Assembly (NCBI RefSeq): GCF_014851395.1
Contig: NW_024041150.1
Span: 7,147,975-7,211,974 of the forward strand
Reading direction: 5' to 3'
Source of the DNA: Micropterus salmoides
Lineage: Eukaryota; Chordata; Actinopteri; Centrarchiformes; Centrarchidae
Length of the DNA stretch: 64,000 bases
Position 1 is the stretch's first letter, and each line of letters begins with the position of its first letter. The notes beneath the pieces are model-generated. The model saw only the letters and a list, made by a program, of their open reading frames with translations. It was not told where the DNA came from and did not search any database. Made by a program: the position numbers and the translations under genes. Below, piece by piece: positions 32,301 through 42,315 of this stretch.

Positions 32301-35300
32301 CAAAGGAGAGTTGCAGGCTGGAGTTTTTTATTGAAAATTTAGTGAATGTGATCAGTCAGTTAATTAAAACATTTTAGGAGCACCAGTTCTCACAGTTCTA
32401 GAGGTTCTGTTCCTGCGGTCCAGTAGTCAGACCAGCAGACGTCAGCATTACTGAGTTTAGATTCATCATCACTACATTAAACCAGGCTGCAGCTCACTGA
32501 CTAGTTCTGACATGGAGATTAGTTGTTGTCAATATTTGCAGCCTCTAACTGCAGGTGGAGCTATTGATAGCTTCCTGACAAAGCTAACGTTAGCATGCTA
32601 ATTTCTGAGCCCTTCAGTGGAGTGAAAGAGGTAATATGGAGTCCAGTGGACATCTCTGACATTGAAAAGTGTTTAATGTTGTTGATGTTACTCGATTTTA
32701 TATCACTAAAATAACACAACATGAGTAAATTTTAACGACGTGACCTGATTTAGTGAATCCCTGGTCAGCGAGCTAGCCGTTAGACTTCATGTTGAGTGGT
32801 GATTTATGAAGAGCCGGTTGTAAATGTCCTGGATCTGATTCCAGGTGATCAGATCGCCGGGATGCTGGCGGTTGCAGTGGCGTCCAGCAGAACCCTGGAG
32901 GTGCTGGACCTGGAAGGAACCGGACTGACCAACCAATCAGCACAGGTTGACCAATCACACACCCTCCTCTCTTTCTGTTCTTCTTCTGTTTCATCATCAG
33001 TGTCTCTGTCATTTAGCTGGTTGTCCAGCAGGGGGAGGTGTTGATCTGAACATCCTGCAACACTGAAACCAAACACACCTTCATGTTCATGTGTTCACCT
33101 CAGTGGTGGACAGTAAGGACATTTACTCAGTACTGTACTTAAGTACACATTAGAGGTACTTTACTTTTTACTTTTACTTTTTACTTCTCTAAATTTATCC
33201 TGACAGCTTCAGTCACTTTACAAATCAAGTTTTGTACACAGAAACATATGAAGAGTTTATAAAATATGATGTTTTGTTATAAATTAAACTCCCAACAGTT
33301 TATACAAGTACAGCTGGCAGGATTATTAATTCACTGACAACATTTTTGATGGTTTAAGTCATTTTTCATGTAGAAGTTTACATGGTTCCAGCTTCAGATG
33401 AGAAGATTTTTTCTTATAATTATATAAATTTTTTTGTAATAATTTTGAGCTTCGTACTGTTGGTAAGACAAAGCGTGAAGGTGTCACTTTGTGTTCTGTG
33501 ATGGAATTTCTCACTATTTACAAAATTTAGAAAATCAATTAATGGAGAAAATAATCAGCAGATTGATCCAGAATTAAAATAATAATTAGCTGCAGTCTAA
33601 ACAGTTAAAATGAGCTCCAGCTCAACGACAGCAACTTCAGCACAGTCACAGGACAGCGAGTACTTTTACTTTGAATACTTTAAGTGCATGGTGTTAAATA
33701 CAAACATCCCCAGAACCATGGATGGAGTGCTGAATGGGAAGTGAGATGAAACCTGAAAGCAGATTTCAAGTTAAAGAAATAGAAACAAAATAAAGACGGA
33801 AGAAAAAGCTGCAGAAACACTGGCAGTAATGTCCAAATATTAAAAGCTGTAAATAAGTGTGAATTATTGTTATAGTCTGCGTGCCTGTAGTAGTGGGGGA
33901 GTAGATATTCTTTTATTGTCTGATGATGAAGAAACTATTTCTGAATGTGTGATAAAGATAAAACAAGTTAGAGAGTTTAGTTTTGGTTATTAATCATCAT
34001 CACAAAGTCTACTGGTGTGAGTCTGAGCTGCAGTGATGGAAGTAAAAAAATTATTTATTTAACTTTATTTAAACACAGTTTAAATCAGCAGCTGCTATGT
34101 AGTTGTAAACTTTGTTTGAATAAACAGAGTCAGTGTCTGAACAGCATATTGATTCTACTGATCTATTGACTCTTTTGTCCCTGTGAGGATCCTGTAGGAA
34201 TGATGATCCGGTCAGTAGTCGAGCTGTTGACACTCTGAAATTACATGAATTACTTTATTTATTTTACCCTTTGAGATGACTGGATCTGGAGTCTGTGATG
34301 AAATCTTCAAAACTCAAGCCTGATGGATGATGTTGTGTTAAAGACCTAAAGTGAACCTTCAGCGTGAACCTTGAGTTTAGAATATTTTAGTGCGCAGATG
34401 TCAAGAAAAAACAGTTCACTGGCCGGGCGGCTGCTTCCTGTTTGTTGGTGTACGCAGGTACGCAGCTTGTCTGAATGTCACAGAGACTCGTCACACATTA
34501 TGAGACTAATTGTCTCTCACAGAGAGTTCTAGAACTGAAACAGTTAGTTGATTAATCAGTAAGCAATATCAGTAATCTACCAAAACCACTGTGGAAGAGA
34601 AAAAACTCCATCCCAAGTTATAAACCTCCTTTTATTTGAAATATCAGCAGTATAATGTAGTCAAGTAGAAGAAGTCTCTATTGATAAAATCTGTTTACAT
34701 GTAGAGCCATTCAGATGAAAAACCTTGTATGTCTATGTTTACGCATTTCCTCAGATCACACGATGCTCCTCCCCATGTTCAGTAAATCCTCTGTAACTCT
34801 AAGATCAGAGACGGACTCAGGTGTTTCTCACCTGGGGTGTTTGTGGTGGATGAGTCTCGGTGAAGGAGAGAGGCAGAAAGGGAAGGACGCTAACACAGAC
34901 ACGATGATTTCAGTGATCTATAGATGAAGCAATGCTTACAGGCAGGTACAGGTAGACAGGTCCAGGTGAGGGAAAGGTGGACGTATGGGACCTTTGGGAT
35001 TAGGAATATGGCTGGAGAGGAAGGGACACAGTTTGTAGTGCAAGTCGTCTCCTCTCAATGTTAAAACAGCAGATTTCCAGTGGAAGTTCTGTATTGGGTT
35101 TTCTACTAGAAAGAGGTCTGTGTCTCGCAGCTCAGCAGCAAACCAGACAGGACAGTAATATGCTGAGATTCACTTATGTGTGAAAGCCTCTCTGCTGTGA
35201 TCTAATTACAGTGAATTTATCAGTGAAGTCTGGCAGCACAGGGGTGAAAAAGCTCAGCCTGCTTCAGGGTTATTAACAGCCTACCAACTGTAAATAATGT

Positions 35301-38300
35301 CGTATCAGACACCAAATAAATCAATTTATTACTTTAAAATATTATTTTGTTTAATCACTGCACCAAAACAGGACTTATTAAGCCTTAAATTACCAGTCCC
35401 TCCAGGATGTCCCGGGCCTTTTCTCTGATTGCTGTGGTCTAAAATGCCTAATTTTGCTGCAGCTTTTCTAATAAATTGCGATGAAAGTTGCAATGTTTGG
35501 GGGCTTTTTGCACTGAAATTGTGGGAATAAGTGAAAGCTGCAATGGCAGATGTGATATGTTTAACTTTAGAATTGTAGTTGAATCATTCGGGTCTGACCT
35601 TGACCCTGACCTTGACCCTGCATATTTAAACCAGCTGACCTGGAATCTTTCCTGCAGCTGACCGGGATGCAGCGTCTCTCTGACGTCCTCCGTGTGTTTC
35701 TGACGTTCTCTCGCAAAGTGTTTGTCAGGAGAGGATTTCCTTTATGTTGGACCACAATGATGCACGTTCTGCAGAACAGGTTCCCCGCTTTGGTGAAGAA
35801 GATCTGGATCCTGGTCTTCACGCTACTTTACTGTTGTTATTGTAGGTAAATTTTGGTATCACACACGTCTGCTGCGTCTTCTAAAAGAGGAAGTGGGTTT
35901 TCTGACATGTGACAATGTTTTGCAGGAAATGGCGATGAGAGGTCAGGTTTGTGGAAAAGTTGCAGTGACTGGTCAAAATTGCAAGTCGTGCTGAATTCAC
36001 AGGGATCCTGGAGGGACTGAATTATATTCAAATGAACACACGCAAAACTTTATTCATGTCACTGAACAGGTGATCACACACCATTCTCGAACCCAACTCT
36101 CCGATGCTTTCTGAACCAGTCCAAGTGCTACTTGCTGGACAGGAATTATTGGATCTCAATTGGCGCATGACCTGTGGCGTTCCACAAGGATCAATACTTG
36201 GCCAACTTTCTTTCTTCTTTTCAATCTATACACGCTGGACAGATTTTTTCTTGTTAGACACTGACAGCACTGAGAGTGATAGTTGTTGGGGTTCATAATG
36301 GCAGACAGAAAACAACAGAAAACAGTGCATCAGGCCAGATGTGTGGGACTTCTATCATCTTTCATTTATGTTAATTCATCTGGTTTTCTTCCCTCTCAGG
36401 CTGTTGCTGTGCTGATGTGAATTACAGGGGATCAATAGTTTCATGGTGTGTAGAGAAACTGACGTTAATTACCTACCTGTGATGTAACAAGGTAGATGTT
36501 GTGGTCACATCACGGACAGGCCGATGCTTCCCACACGTACTGCGGAGTTTTTTGTATGAATAAAGTTTTGTCGGATGTTTTGAATGAATGTGGTCTCTTG
36601 TGTCCAGGTGTTCTTGGACATGGTGGAGAACTACCCGACCAGTCTGCGGGTTCTGGTCCTGGCTGAGAACGACATCAGCCCAGAGCTGCAGCAGCAGGTC
36701 TGTGACCTTCTGTCCGAAGGAGAGGACGACGACGACAGAGAGGCCACAGCCCTCCAGTCAGGCCCAGCCTCCAGCAGCGCCCTGCTGCCAATCAGAGACA
36801 AGTACCAGCCAATCAGAGACAAGTACCAGCCCCCTGCCTGGCTCCCTCACAGCAGTAAGGGCTGAACACTCTCTCCCCCTGTCCTCACCTCTAGACTGTC
36901 CCCCGTCCAGACCTCCTTACCCTCAATACTGGTCCCTCAAAGACAGTAAGAATGGTTCAGGCTGCACAGAACCAGTACAGAACCAGTATTGAACTATTAA
37001 ATTGGGTCCAGTTTGTCATGCTGGTTCAACTGGAATAGGATATCATGCTGGTTCTGCTGGTTCTGCTTAGCTTGGTCTGACCCACTGAGCTCCAGTATCA
37101 GACTGACCCACTATGAGCCTGGTCCTGTTAGGTGTCCTCAGTGACCGTAGGAGATTTTGGGTTCTGTATAATAGAGGTCGGAAGTGTGAATCTGGTTAAA
37201 CTGGTTCTATCTAATCCCAGTTAATAAAGAGTATTCTGTATTCCCATTCCTAATAGAAAATATTCAAATTAATATACATATTGATCTGCTCTTCTTCTGT
37301 GGTTCCTCTGTGATTCCATGCAGCTGTATGGTCTGACATTCTGGTCTGGTTCTGGTTCTGATACAGAGCAAGTTACAGAACTGAATACATTATCCTTAAA
37401 GGCCCGGTCACACCAGCATTTAAATCAGTTTAATAGAATCATTGATTAGCTCATCAGGGAGAAATAAATCTGCATGAAAGTTCCCTCCATAACAAAATGG
37501 AGGACGCTAATGTAGCTTATTAGCTGTGTTTCACCTTCCAGGTACTTAGCGTCCTGTTAGCTAGCCATCTGTTAGAGCCTTTACTCCCCTCTAACTCTTT
37601 ATTGAATGAAATTATATAATCAAACACCTGGCTGGTTAGCCTGTTAGCAATTAGCAGTTCAGCTACAGTGGTTCACCAACAAGCTTGGTGATTGCTGAAC
37701 TCCTGTAGCCGCAGAGCTAACCACTAGCCAGCCGGGCTACAGTCAGTCACAATAGCTTCTTTCCATTCCTGCTGATATTTTGTGCTGAGGATATCATTTC
37801 ATTCAATAAAGCTAACAAGCTAGCAACAAGAGAAGAAGTTCACCAGAGTTGAATTTGAGGCGAAACATGCCTTCACCTCCTCGAGTGAATCCTTTGTAAT
37901 GAAAACAATTAACCTTTTTAAAGGCTGATGTGACCGAGCCTTCTCAAGGACACGTCTACTCGTAGTTTCTTTTAATTAATAAAAACAGAGGAAACACTGA
38001 AGCTTTTGGTTTTACATGTTTAGCCAGTGTACTCAAAATCATGTATATATTTAAACCTTTTCCACATCTACCGTTTTTAGATTGACTTCCTTTAAAGGTT
38101 CAACATCAAGCGTAGGCAGTTGGTTAGCTTAGCTTAGCATAAAGACTGTAAACAGGAGGAAACAGCTAGTTTGGCTCTGTCCAAAGGTAACAAGATCCAC
38201 CAGCTCCTCTAAAGCTCCCTGACTAACATGTTAAAGCTGGGTTTTTTTTCATTTGTACTTTAAAGGAATTAAAAACTTAACATTGAGTTTGTTGGTTGAT

Positions 38301-38537
38301 TTTTGCAGAAAATGACCTGAAACCAAAGGAAATCAATCTCAAAACGGATCAATAAATTGGAAAATATCACCAGGATGTAAAGTAACAGAAGTTAATGGTG
38401 TTAAAAAATGGAGACTCGGTGGTCTGGTCCTCTCAGCTCTAAACGTGTCGTTCTTTAACTCTACAGACTCCAGCCCCCAGATGGTCTTGCTGACATCAGG
38501 TGTAGGTGAGAGCCTATTGGCTGAGACTGAGATGTGA
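29055..38537 (+). CDS. lrrc73: Leucine-rich repeat-containing protein 73
   Basis: Six coding exons: 29055-29326, 29476-29636, 31826-31948, 32845-32945, 36608-36854 and 38467-38537. All have GT-AG introns and matching phases, giving 975 nt and about 324 residues (the human protein, from memory, is about 316). The product is a cytosolic-type LRR protein of the ribonuclease-inhibitor/NOD-LRR kind with no signal peptide or membrane helix; its role is poorly known. Features: start MLPASIQITGEMLSAAEVQD, LRR units around residues 35-220 (AQLNLNLG, VCLDLGDC, RELTLSANPG, RVLNLDYNPLG, EVLDLEGTGL, RVLVLAENDI), an acidic stretch (EGEDDDD), and the C-terminus LTSGVGESLLAETEM, which is nearly as in mammals. 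I chose the start at 29055 over an upstream in-frame ATG (29034) because MLPxSIQI matches the family. The variable linker contains a duplicated 7-residue unit. Confidence 0.93.
29476..29636 (+). CDS. lrrc73: lrrc73 coding exon 2
   Basis: Acceptor CCCTACAG|TCTCC, donor TCAG|GTAAC. Encodes LHGSPLLDAGLVTLN and CLDLGDCMLGDEALGLIC, ending PPDGAKS. Confidence 0.92.
29840..31170 (+). repeat. Degenerate 'AACCACC/GCAACC' low-complexity tract in lrrc73 intron 2
   Basis: Two stretches (about 29840-30110 and 30500-31170) are built of loosely repeated words such as CTAGCAACC, AACCACC and GAACAACC, with an ordinary AT-rich segment between them. It looks like a decayed short-unit satellite. Confidence 0.55.
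31826..31948 (+). CDS. lrrc73: lrrc73 coding exon 3
   Basis: Acceptor ATGTCTGCAG|GTCTG, donor CTGG|GTAAC. Encodes GLRELTLSANPGISSKGWAR and VLNLDYNPLG. Confidence 0.92.
32845..32945 (+). CDS. lrrc73: lrrc73 coding exon 4
   Basis: Acceptor GATTCCAG|GTGATC, donor GCACAG|GTTGAC. Encodes DQIAGMLAVAVASSRTLEVL then DLEGTGLTNQSAQ. Confidence 0.92.
33105..33185. repeat. Dispersed fish repeat (GTGGACAGTAAGGACATTTACT type)
   Basis: Contains CTCAGTACTGTACTTAAGTA and GAGGTACTTTACTTTT. Relatives lie at about 47560-47625, 52548-52592 and 58228-58345. Confidence 0.65.
33186..35394. other. lrrc73 intron 4, left part
   Basis: Intronic, AT-rich, no exon or named repeat recognised. Confidence 0.5.
35395..36019. 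mobile_element. MITE with perfect 15-bp terminal inverted repeats in lrrc73 intron 4
   Basis: The left end CAGTCCCTCCAGGAT (35395-35409) and the right end ATCCTGGAGGGACTG (36005-36019) are exact reverse complements. The 625-bp interior has no transposase, only a 60-codon frame without resemblance, so it is a non-autonomous DNA transposon. Flanks are AT-rich (TAAATTAC and AATTATAT) without a clean target-site duplication. Confidence 0.75.
35595..35618 (+). promoter_or_regulatory. Run of four nuclear-receptor-type hexamer half-sites
   Basis: TGACCT-TGACCC-TGACCT-TGACCC, four consecutive hexamers. TGACCTTGA, the complement of TCAAGGTCA (estrogen-related-receptor type element), occurs twice, 12 bp apart. 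It lies inside the MITE. No binding is shown. Confidence 0.35.
36095..36245 (+). mobile_element. LINE reverse-transcriptase fragment
   Basis: Short RT remnant: one frame reads SKCYLLDRNYWISIG, and another CGVPQGSILGQLSFFFSIYT, which includes the conserved GVPQGSxLGP block. Frameshifted and isolated. Confidence 0.7.
36608..36854 (+). CDS. lrrc73: lrrc73 coding exon 5
   Basis: Acceptor CTTGTGTCCAG|GTGTTC, donor CAGCA|GTAAGG. Encodes VFLDMVENYPTSLRVLVLAE and SPELQQQVCDLLSEGEDDDD, then a variable linker with two copies of PIRDKYQ. Confidence 0.92.
36788..36829 (+). repeat. lrrc73: Exact 21-bp tandem duplication in lrrc73 exon 5
   Basis: Two identical 21-bp units (36788-36808, 36809-36829) encode PIRDKYQ twice and keep the frame. 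Confidence 0.95.
36855..38466. other. lrrc73 intron 5
   Basis: Intronic. Holds the dispersed TTAGCTTAGC-type repeat at about 38117-38260 (plus strand) and otherwise nothing I recognise. Confidence 0.5.
38117..38260 (+). repeat. Dispersed fish repeat (GGTTAGCTTAGCTTAGCATA type)
   Basis: Contains GCATAAAGACTGTAAACAGG, GGAAACAGCTAGTTTGGCTC and CCAAAGGTAACAAGATCCAC. Fuller than the 28-kb copy. Confidence 0.75.
38467..38537 (+). CDS. lrrc73: lrrc73 coding exon 6 and stop
   Basis: Acceptor AACTCTACAG|ACTCC. Encodes SSPQMVLLTSGVGESLLAET then EM and the stop TGA at 38535-38537. Confidence 0.92.
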
Positions 38538-38826
38538 CCCCTCCCACAAACACACCCACTTCCTGTTTAACTATTTTCACTGGTTTGGTTTGAATGTTTC
38601 TGGTTTGTTTCCCTGCACTGCACTTCTCTGGGTTGTCAGATCACCTGATAGCTAGCAGCCAATCACATGCTCTGCATGGTTTGATGTAGCACCTGTACAT
38701 AGACTAGAACAGAGTGAGAGGCAGCACAAATCCTTAACACACCAAGTGACTTACAGACAGGTGTTTGTTCAGCAGGTGTACAGTGTGTCTGATGTATGTT
38801 CTGCGCTGCTGCTCTGATGTCACAAT

Positions 38827-38832
38827 AATAAA
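38827..38832 (+). terminator. lrrc73: Candidate lrrc73 polyadenylation signal
   Basis: AATAAA, 290 bases after the stop codon. Confidence 0.5.
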
Positions 38833-38859
38833 ACTGTTTACAGCTTCGTAAGAACCAAA

Positions 38860-40072
38860 GACTCTGATTCGTCATTCACTGTCAAACTGCAAGCTAGCAC
38901 TGCTAACGACATTAGCTAAAGCACAAAGTCGTGGACTGAAAGCACCATTTAGAGATACATATTTTACATACTGTCAAACTTCAGTTAAAAGCCCCGGCCT
39001 TTATTTGCTTCAATCACTGATCTCACCTGGCCTGTATTTGGGACAGGCCTCTAATTGAGACCTGCATTTATTTGTCAGAACATGTAGCCACACCAGGCCA
39101 TTAAAAGGGACAGCTGCTATTTGGGACTGGGTTTTTAATTGAACTTTTACGTTGCTCACAATATTGATAAAATTTTCACATTAAAGGGATGTCAACAATT
39201 AGCATAAACTGGCATATGGGCTTGTATCTTAATGAAGTAGTTATGGTTACATATAGTTATTAACTAAATGTGTCACCTTTTTGTTGAAAATCTATGGTTA
39301 ATAGTGATGAAATGTATCTGTTGGCCTGTTTCCCACTTGTTTATATTTATTGTAAATCAATGTAATTCACATTTACAGTCTGATCCATTTAAAAGTCTTG
39401 ATGTAGGGGCAATTTGCACAAATCATTGTTAAATCTTATAAAGTCAGTGCCAGAGATGACCGTCACTGTTGCTCTGCTAAGCTAGTTAGCATTTAGCATA
39501 ATCAGTTTAGTGGGCGTTACCTATGTGTGGAAAAACAAGTCATGTAATCAAGATGGCTGTTCATCAAAAATGTTTTCAATTGGAAGAAACATCTTGGAGG
39601 AAAAGGTAAGTAGATTTAGCTAGCTAGCCATCAGCTTACATAATAATAAGATTCTGTTTTTTGGACTTGTTTTTTGTTTTTGGTATTTTGCTTGTGACAC
39701 ATGAATCATTTTACCCAAGCAGGAACCTCCGGCTCTGAGAAGTGAAGCTCCTTAAACCTGCGTCCTTTCTAGCAGCCAGCAGGGGGCGACTCCAGCGGCT
39801 GCAGAAAGAAGTGTGATTGTATAGAAGTCTATGAGAAAATGTTTCTACTTCTCAGCTGATTTATTCCCTCAGTAAACACTTTCCTAATGAGTTTATGGTC
39901 TATAAATCAGAACCAGCGTTGCTGAAAAAGCTTATTAGAGTTGGCTGCTCATTTTTACAATTAGTACATTTTGTTTTAAGCCTGTTTGTTGCTAGCTAAA
40001 ATTGGCATCCCAGCTAATATCACAGTTGATGTGAATTACAGACGCACCTTGCTAACCTTGTTTGCCCACAAA
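38860..40072. other. Intergenic, no recognised gene
   Basis: AT-rich. No exon or named repeat supported. Confidence 0.4.
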
Positions 40073-40077
40073 CCAAC

Positions 40078-40579
40078 TGTCGTGGTTTTGATTTGTGGTG
40101 TTTGTATTTTCTTGTTTTTGCCCGTCCCTGTTTCATTCCCTGCCTCTGTGTTCCCGTCCTTATGTTTTTGTCAGTTGATCATTGGTTCCATGTTCTCTGT
40201 TGTTTTCTGTTACCTTCGTCCTTGTGTAGTGTTGTGTTCTTTACTTCCTGTTTTATTTTGAAATCTTGTGTCATTGTCTAGTTTTGCTTCCCGTTGTCCT
40301 GATGTGTCTCACGTGTTGACTCCTTCGCTGCTCGTTTGTCTTTAATGTCATGTCTTCATCGTTTGTCCTGTTCCTGTTTGAGTTTACAAACTCAGTTGTT
40401 GAATATTCTGCCTGTTTTGAATTTAGCTTTTTTCACTGTACTCACCTTGGTTTGGATTTTACCTGCACCACTTCGTGTACGCCCTGTGTCTGCGTAAGTA
40501 TGACGCTTAACAAACTGAACTTTCCCCTCCAGTGTTTTGCATCGCGGTCCACACCTCAGTTTACCTGCCAACTGTGACA
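40078..40579 (+). mobile_element. Solo LTR with perfect 5-bp target-site duplication
   Basis: A 502-bp element, TGTCGTGG...ACTGTGACA, flanked by CCAAC at 40073-40077 and again at 40580-40584. A 5-bp duplication and TG...CA ends are typical of LTR retrotransposons. T-rich interior, no coding region. Confidence 0.85.
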
Positions 40580-40584
40580 CCAAC

Positions 40585-42240
40585 AGGTGACATCAGCTGA
40601 CCACGCCCACTTCCTTTATACAGGCTATGATTTGTCCCCCCCTTTGGATGGAAAAAACTAAATGATTCAAATGAAAGTCTGAAGGGAAAATAAGTTTATG
40701 TATTTGATGTAACCTGCTGCAGTGATCAGAGTCTGTTGTGACGCTGCTGCCGTGTGGAGGAATAAATGACCACTTCATATTTTCAGTCTGAATATAAATG
40801 AGGAGGCTGCCCGTAACTCCATCTCCTCCGTCCTAATGAAGCTGCCGGGGCCTGACTGTGGGCTCAGGTTATTCTGGGCTCTCTGACTTCCTGTCGTGAT
40901 CCGGTGTCAGGCGGCGGCGGTTCAGCTCTGGTCCTGGTTTGGCAGATGACTGAATGATGAATAATGTGAAACAGCTTCAGCACACAGGCCGAAAACATGA
41001 TTCATTTCTTTTTATTAACAATATGAAATGATGAAAGTTCAAGTTTACTTTCACTCGCAGTAAGAAGACATTTATTTAAGACATACATTTCTCAAGTATT
41101 GTACTTTACCCCAGTCCCAATTTCTGCTTAATTATACATATATATTATATATTAATGCTAAATATAATCAACAAATAACTTGTGATGTGTTATTGTAGAT
41201 TAAGATCAAACTTTATTGATCCAGCAGAACAGAAAGTGATCAGAATGAGCTCACAGCTGCAGCATGAACACATCAATGTGTGAATAATTATAATCCAGTG
41301 ATATAATATCTCTAATTCTGAAATGGGCTACTGTGAGTATATGTCTAACAAAGCTATCACCACCTGCACTTTAGCTAGCATCAACACGATTAGCCTAACA
41401 CGGTTATTTTTGTTCACACCAAACGCACTACATGACACAAACTTCAGCTAGTTTTTTGGATTGAGCAATAAATAAACTGCCGTCCTCAAACCTAAACGAC
41501 AAAGTAGGTTGATTGCCAATCGTCCCAAAACAACAGGACTGTTGACGTAAGTCACATGACGGTAAACTCGTAGTTAACGTTGTAGTTTGGTTTGTGTCTG
41601 GGCAACAAAACCCCTGAGTTAGGTTTAAGAAAAGTATGTGAGTCACGTACGTACCTTTATTTAAGTTAAAACTTTAACTTATTCCTGTGTTTGTTTGTCC
41701 ATCCACCTCCTGACATGGACTTGGCTACGTCACCTGACTTCCTCCTGAGCTGCCGTCACATGGCCACCAGAGGTCGCGTCACAACAATAAACGTAAATAT
41801 GAGTATAATAAGCTGCTGCCTACACATCTGTGTTTCTGGTGAGGACTGTTTCAAATTGTGTAAAATAAAGTTCTCTGTTCAAACGAGTATCCCTTACGGA
41901 GAAAGTACTTTTTACGAGTGTCATCAGAGTAAAATGTGTCCATATCTATATTTTAATAAAATATAAATATAGGAACCTTTTTTTAAATCGTTTTCTTACT
42001 ATTTTATTGAAAAACGTTGCTCTGAAGCTCAATTCTGAGGCTGTTTTGTAAATTGTTTTCTAATAACTCCTGATCAACCCAGACCAGTTTCATGCTAAAA
42101 TAACATCCAGTTGGTCCCAGCCACACCCAGATTACGTACAGATCCAGACAGTGGTGTGCTAGTTTTATCAGGTGGACTTCAGCTGTGCAACAATGACTAA
42201 CTGACTGTAAACAACTAATATCATGCTGATTAGGCGGTTT
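40585..42240. other. Intergenic, no recognised gene
   Basis: No supported exon. Between lrrc73 and dlk2 I see no trace of a third gene. Confidence 0.4.
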
Positions 42241-42244
42241 GTGG

Positions 42245-42315
42245 CCACATTGGCTAGTATGTTTCCCCCTGCTTCCATTCTTTGTGCTAAGCTAAGCTAA
42301 AGAATGGCCAAAATG
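42245..42315 (-). repeat. Dispersed fish repeat (TTAGCTTAGC type), minus strand
   Basis: Contains TTCCCCCTGCTTCCATTCTT and GCTAAGCTAAGCTAA, the reverse complement of the copies at 28 and 38 kb. Confidence 0.7.
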
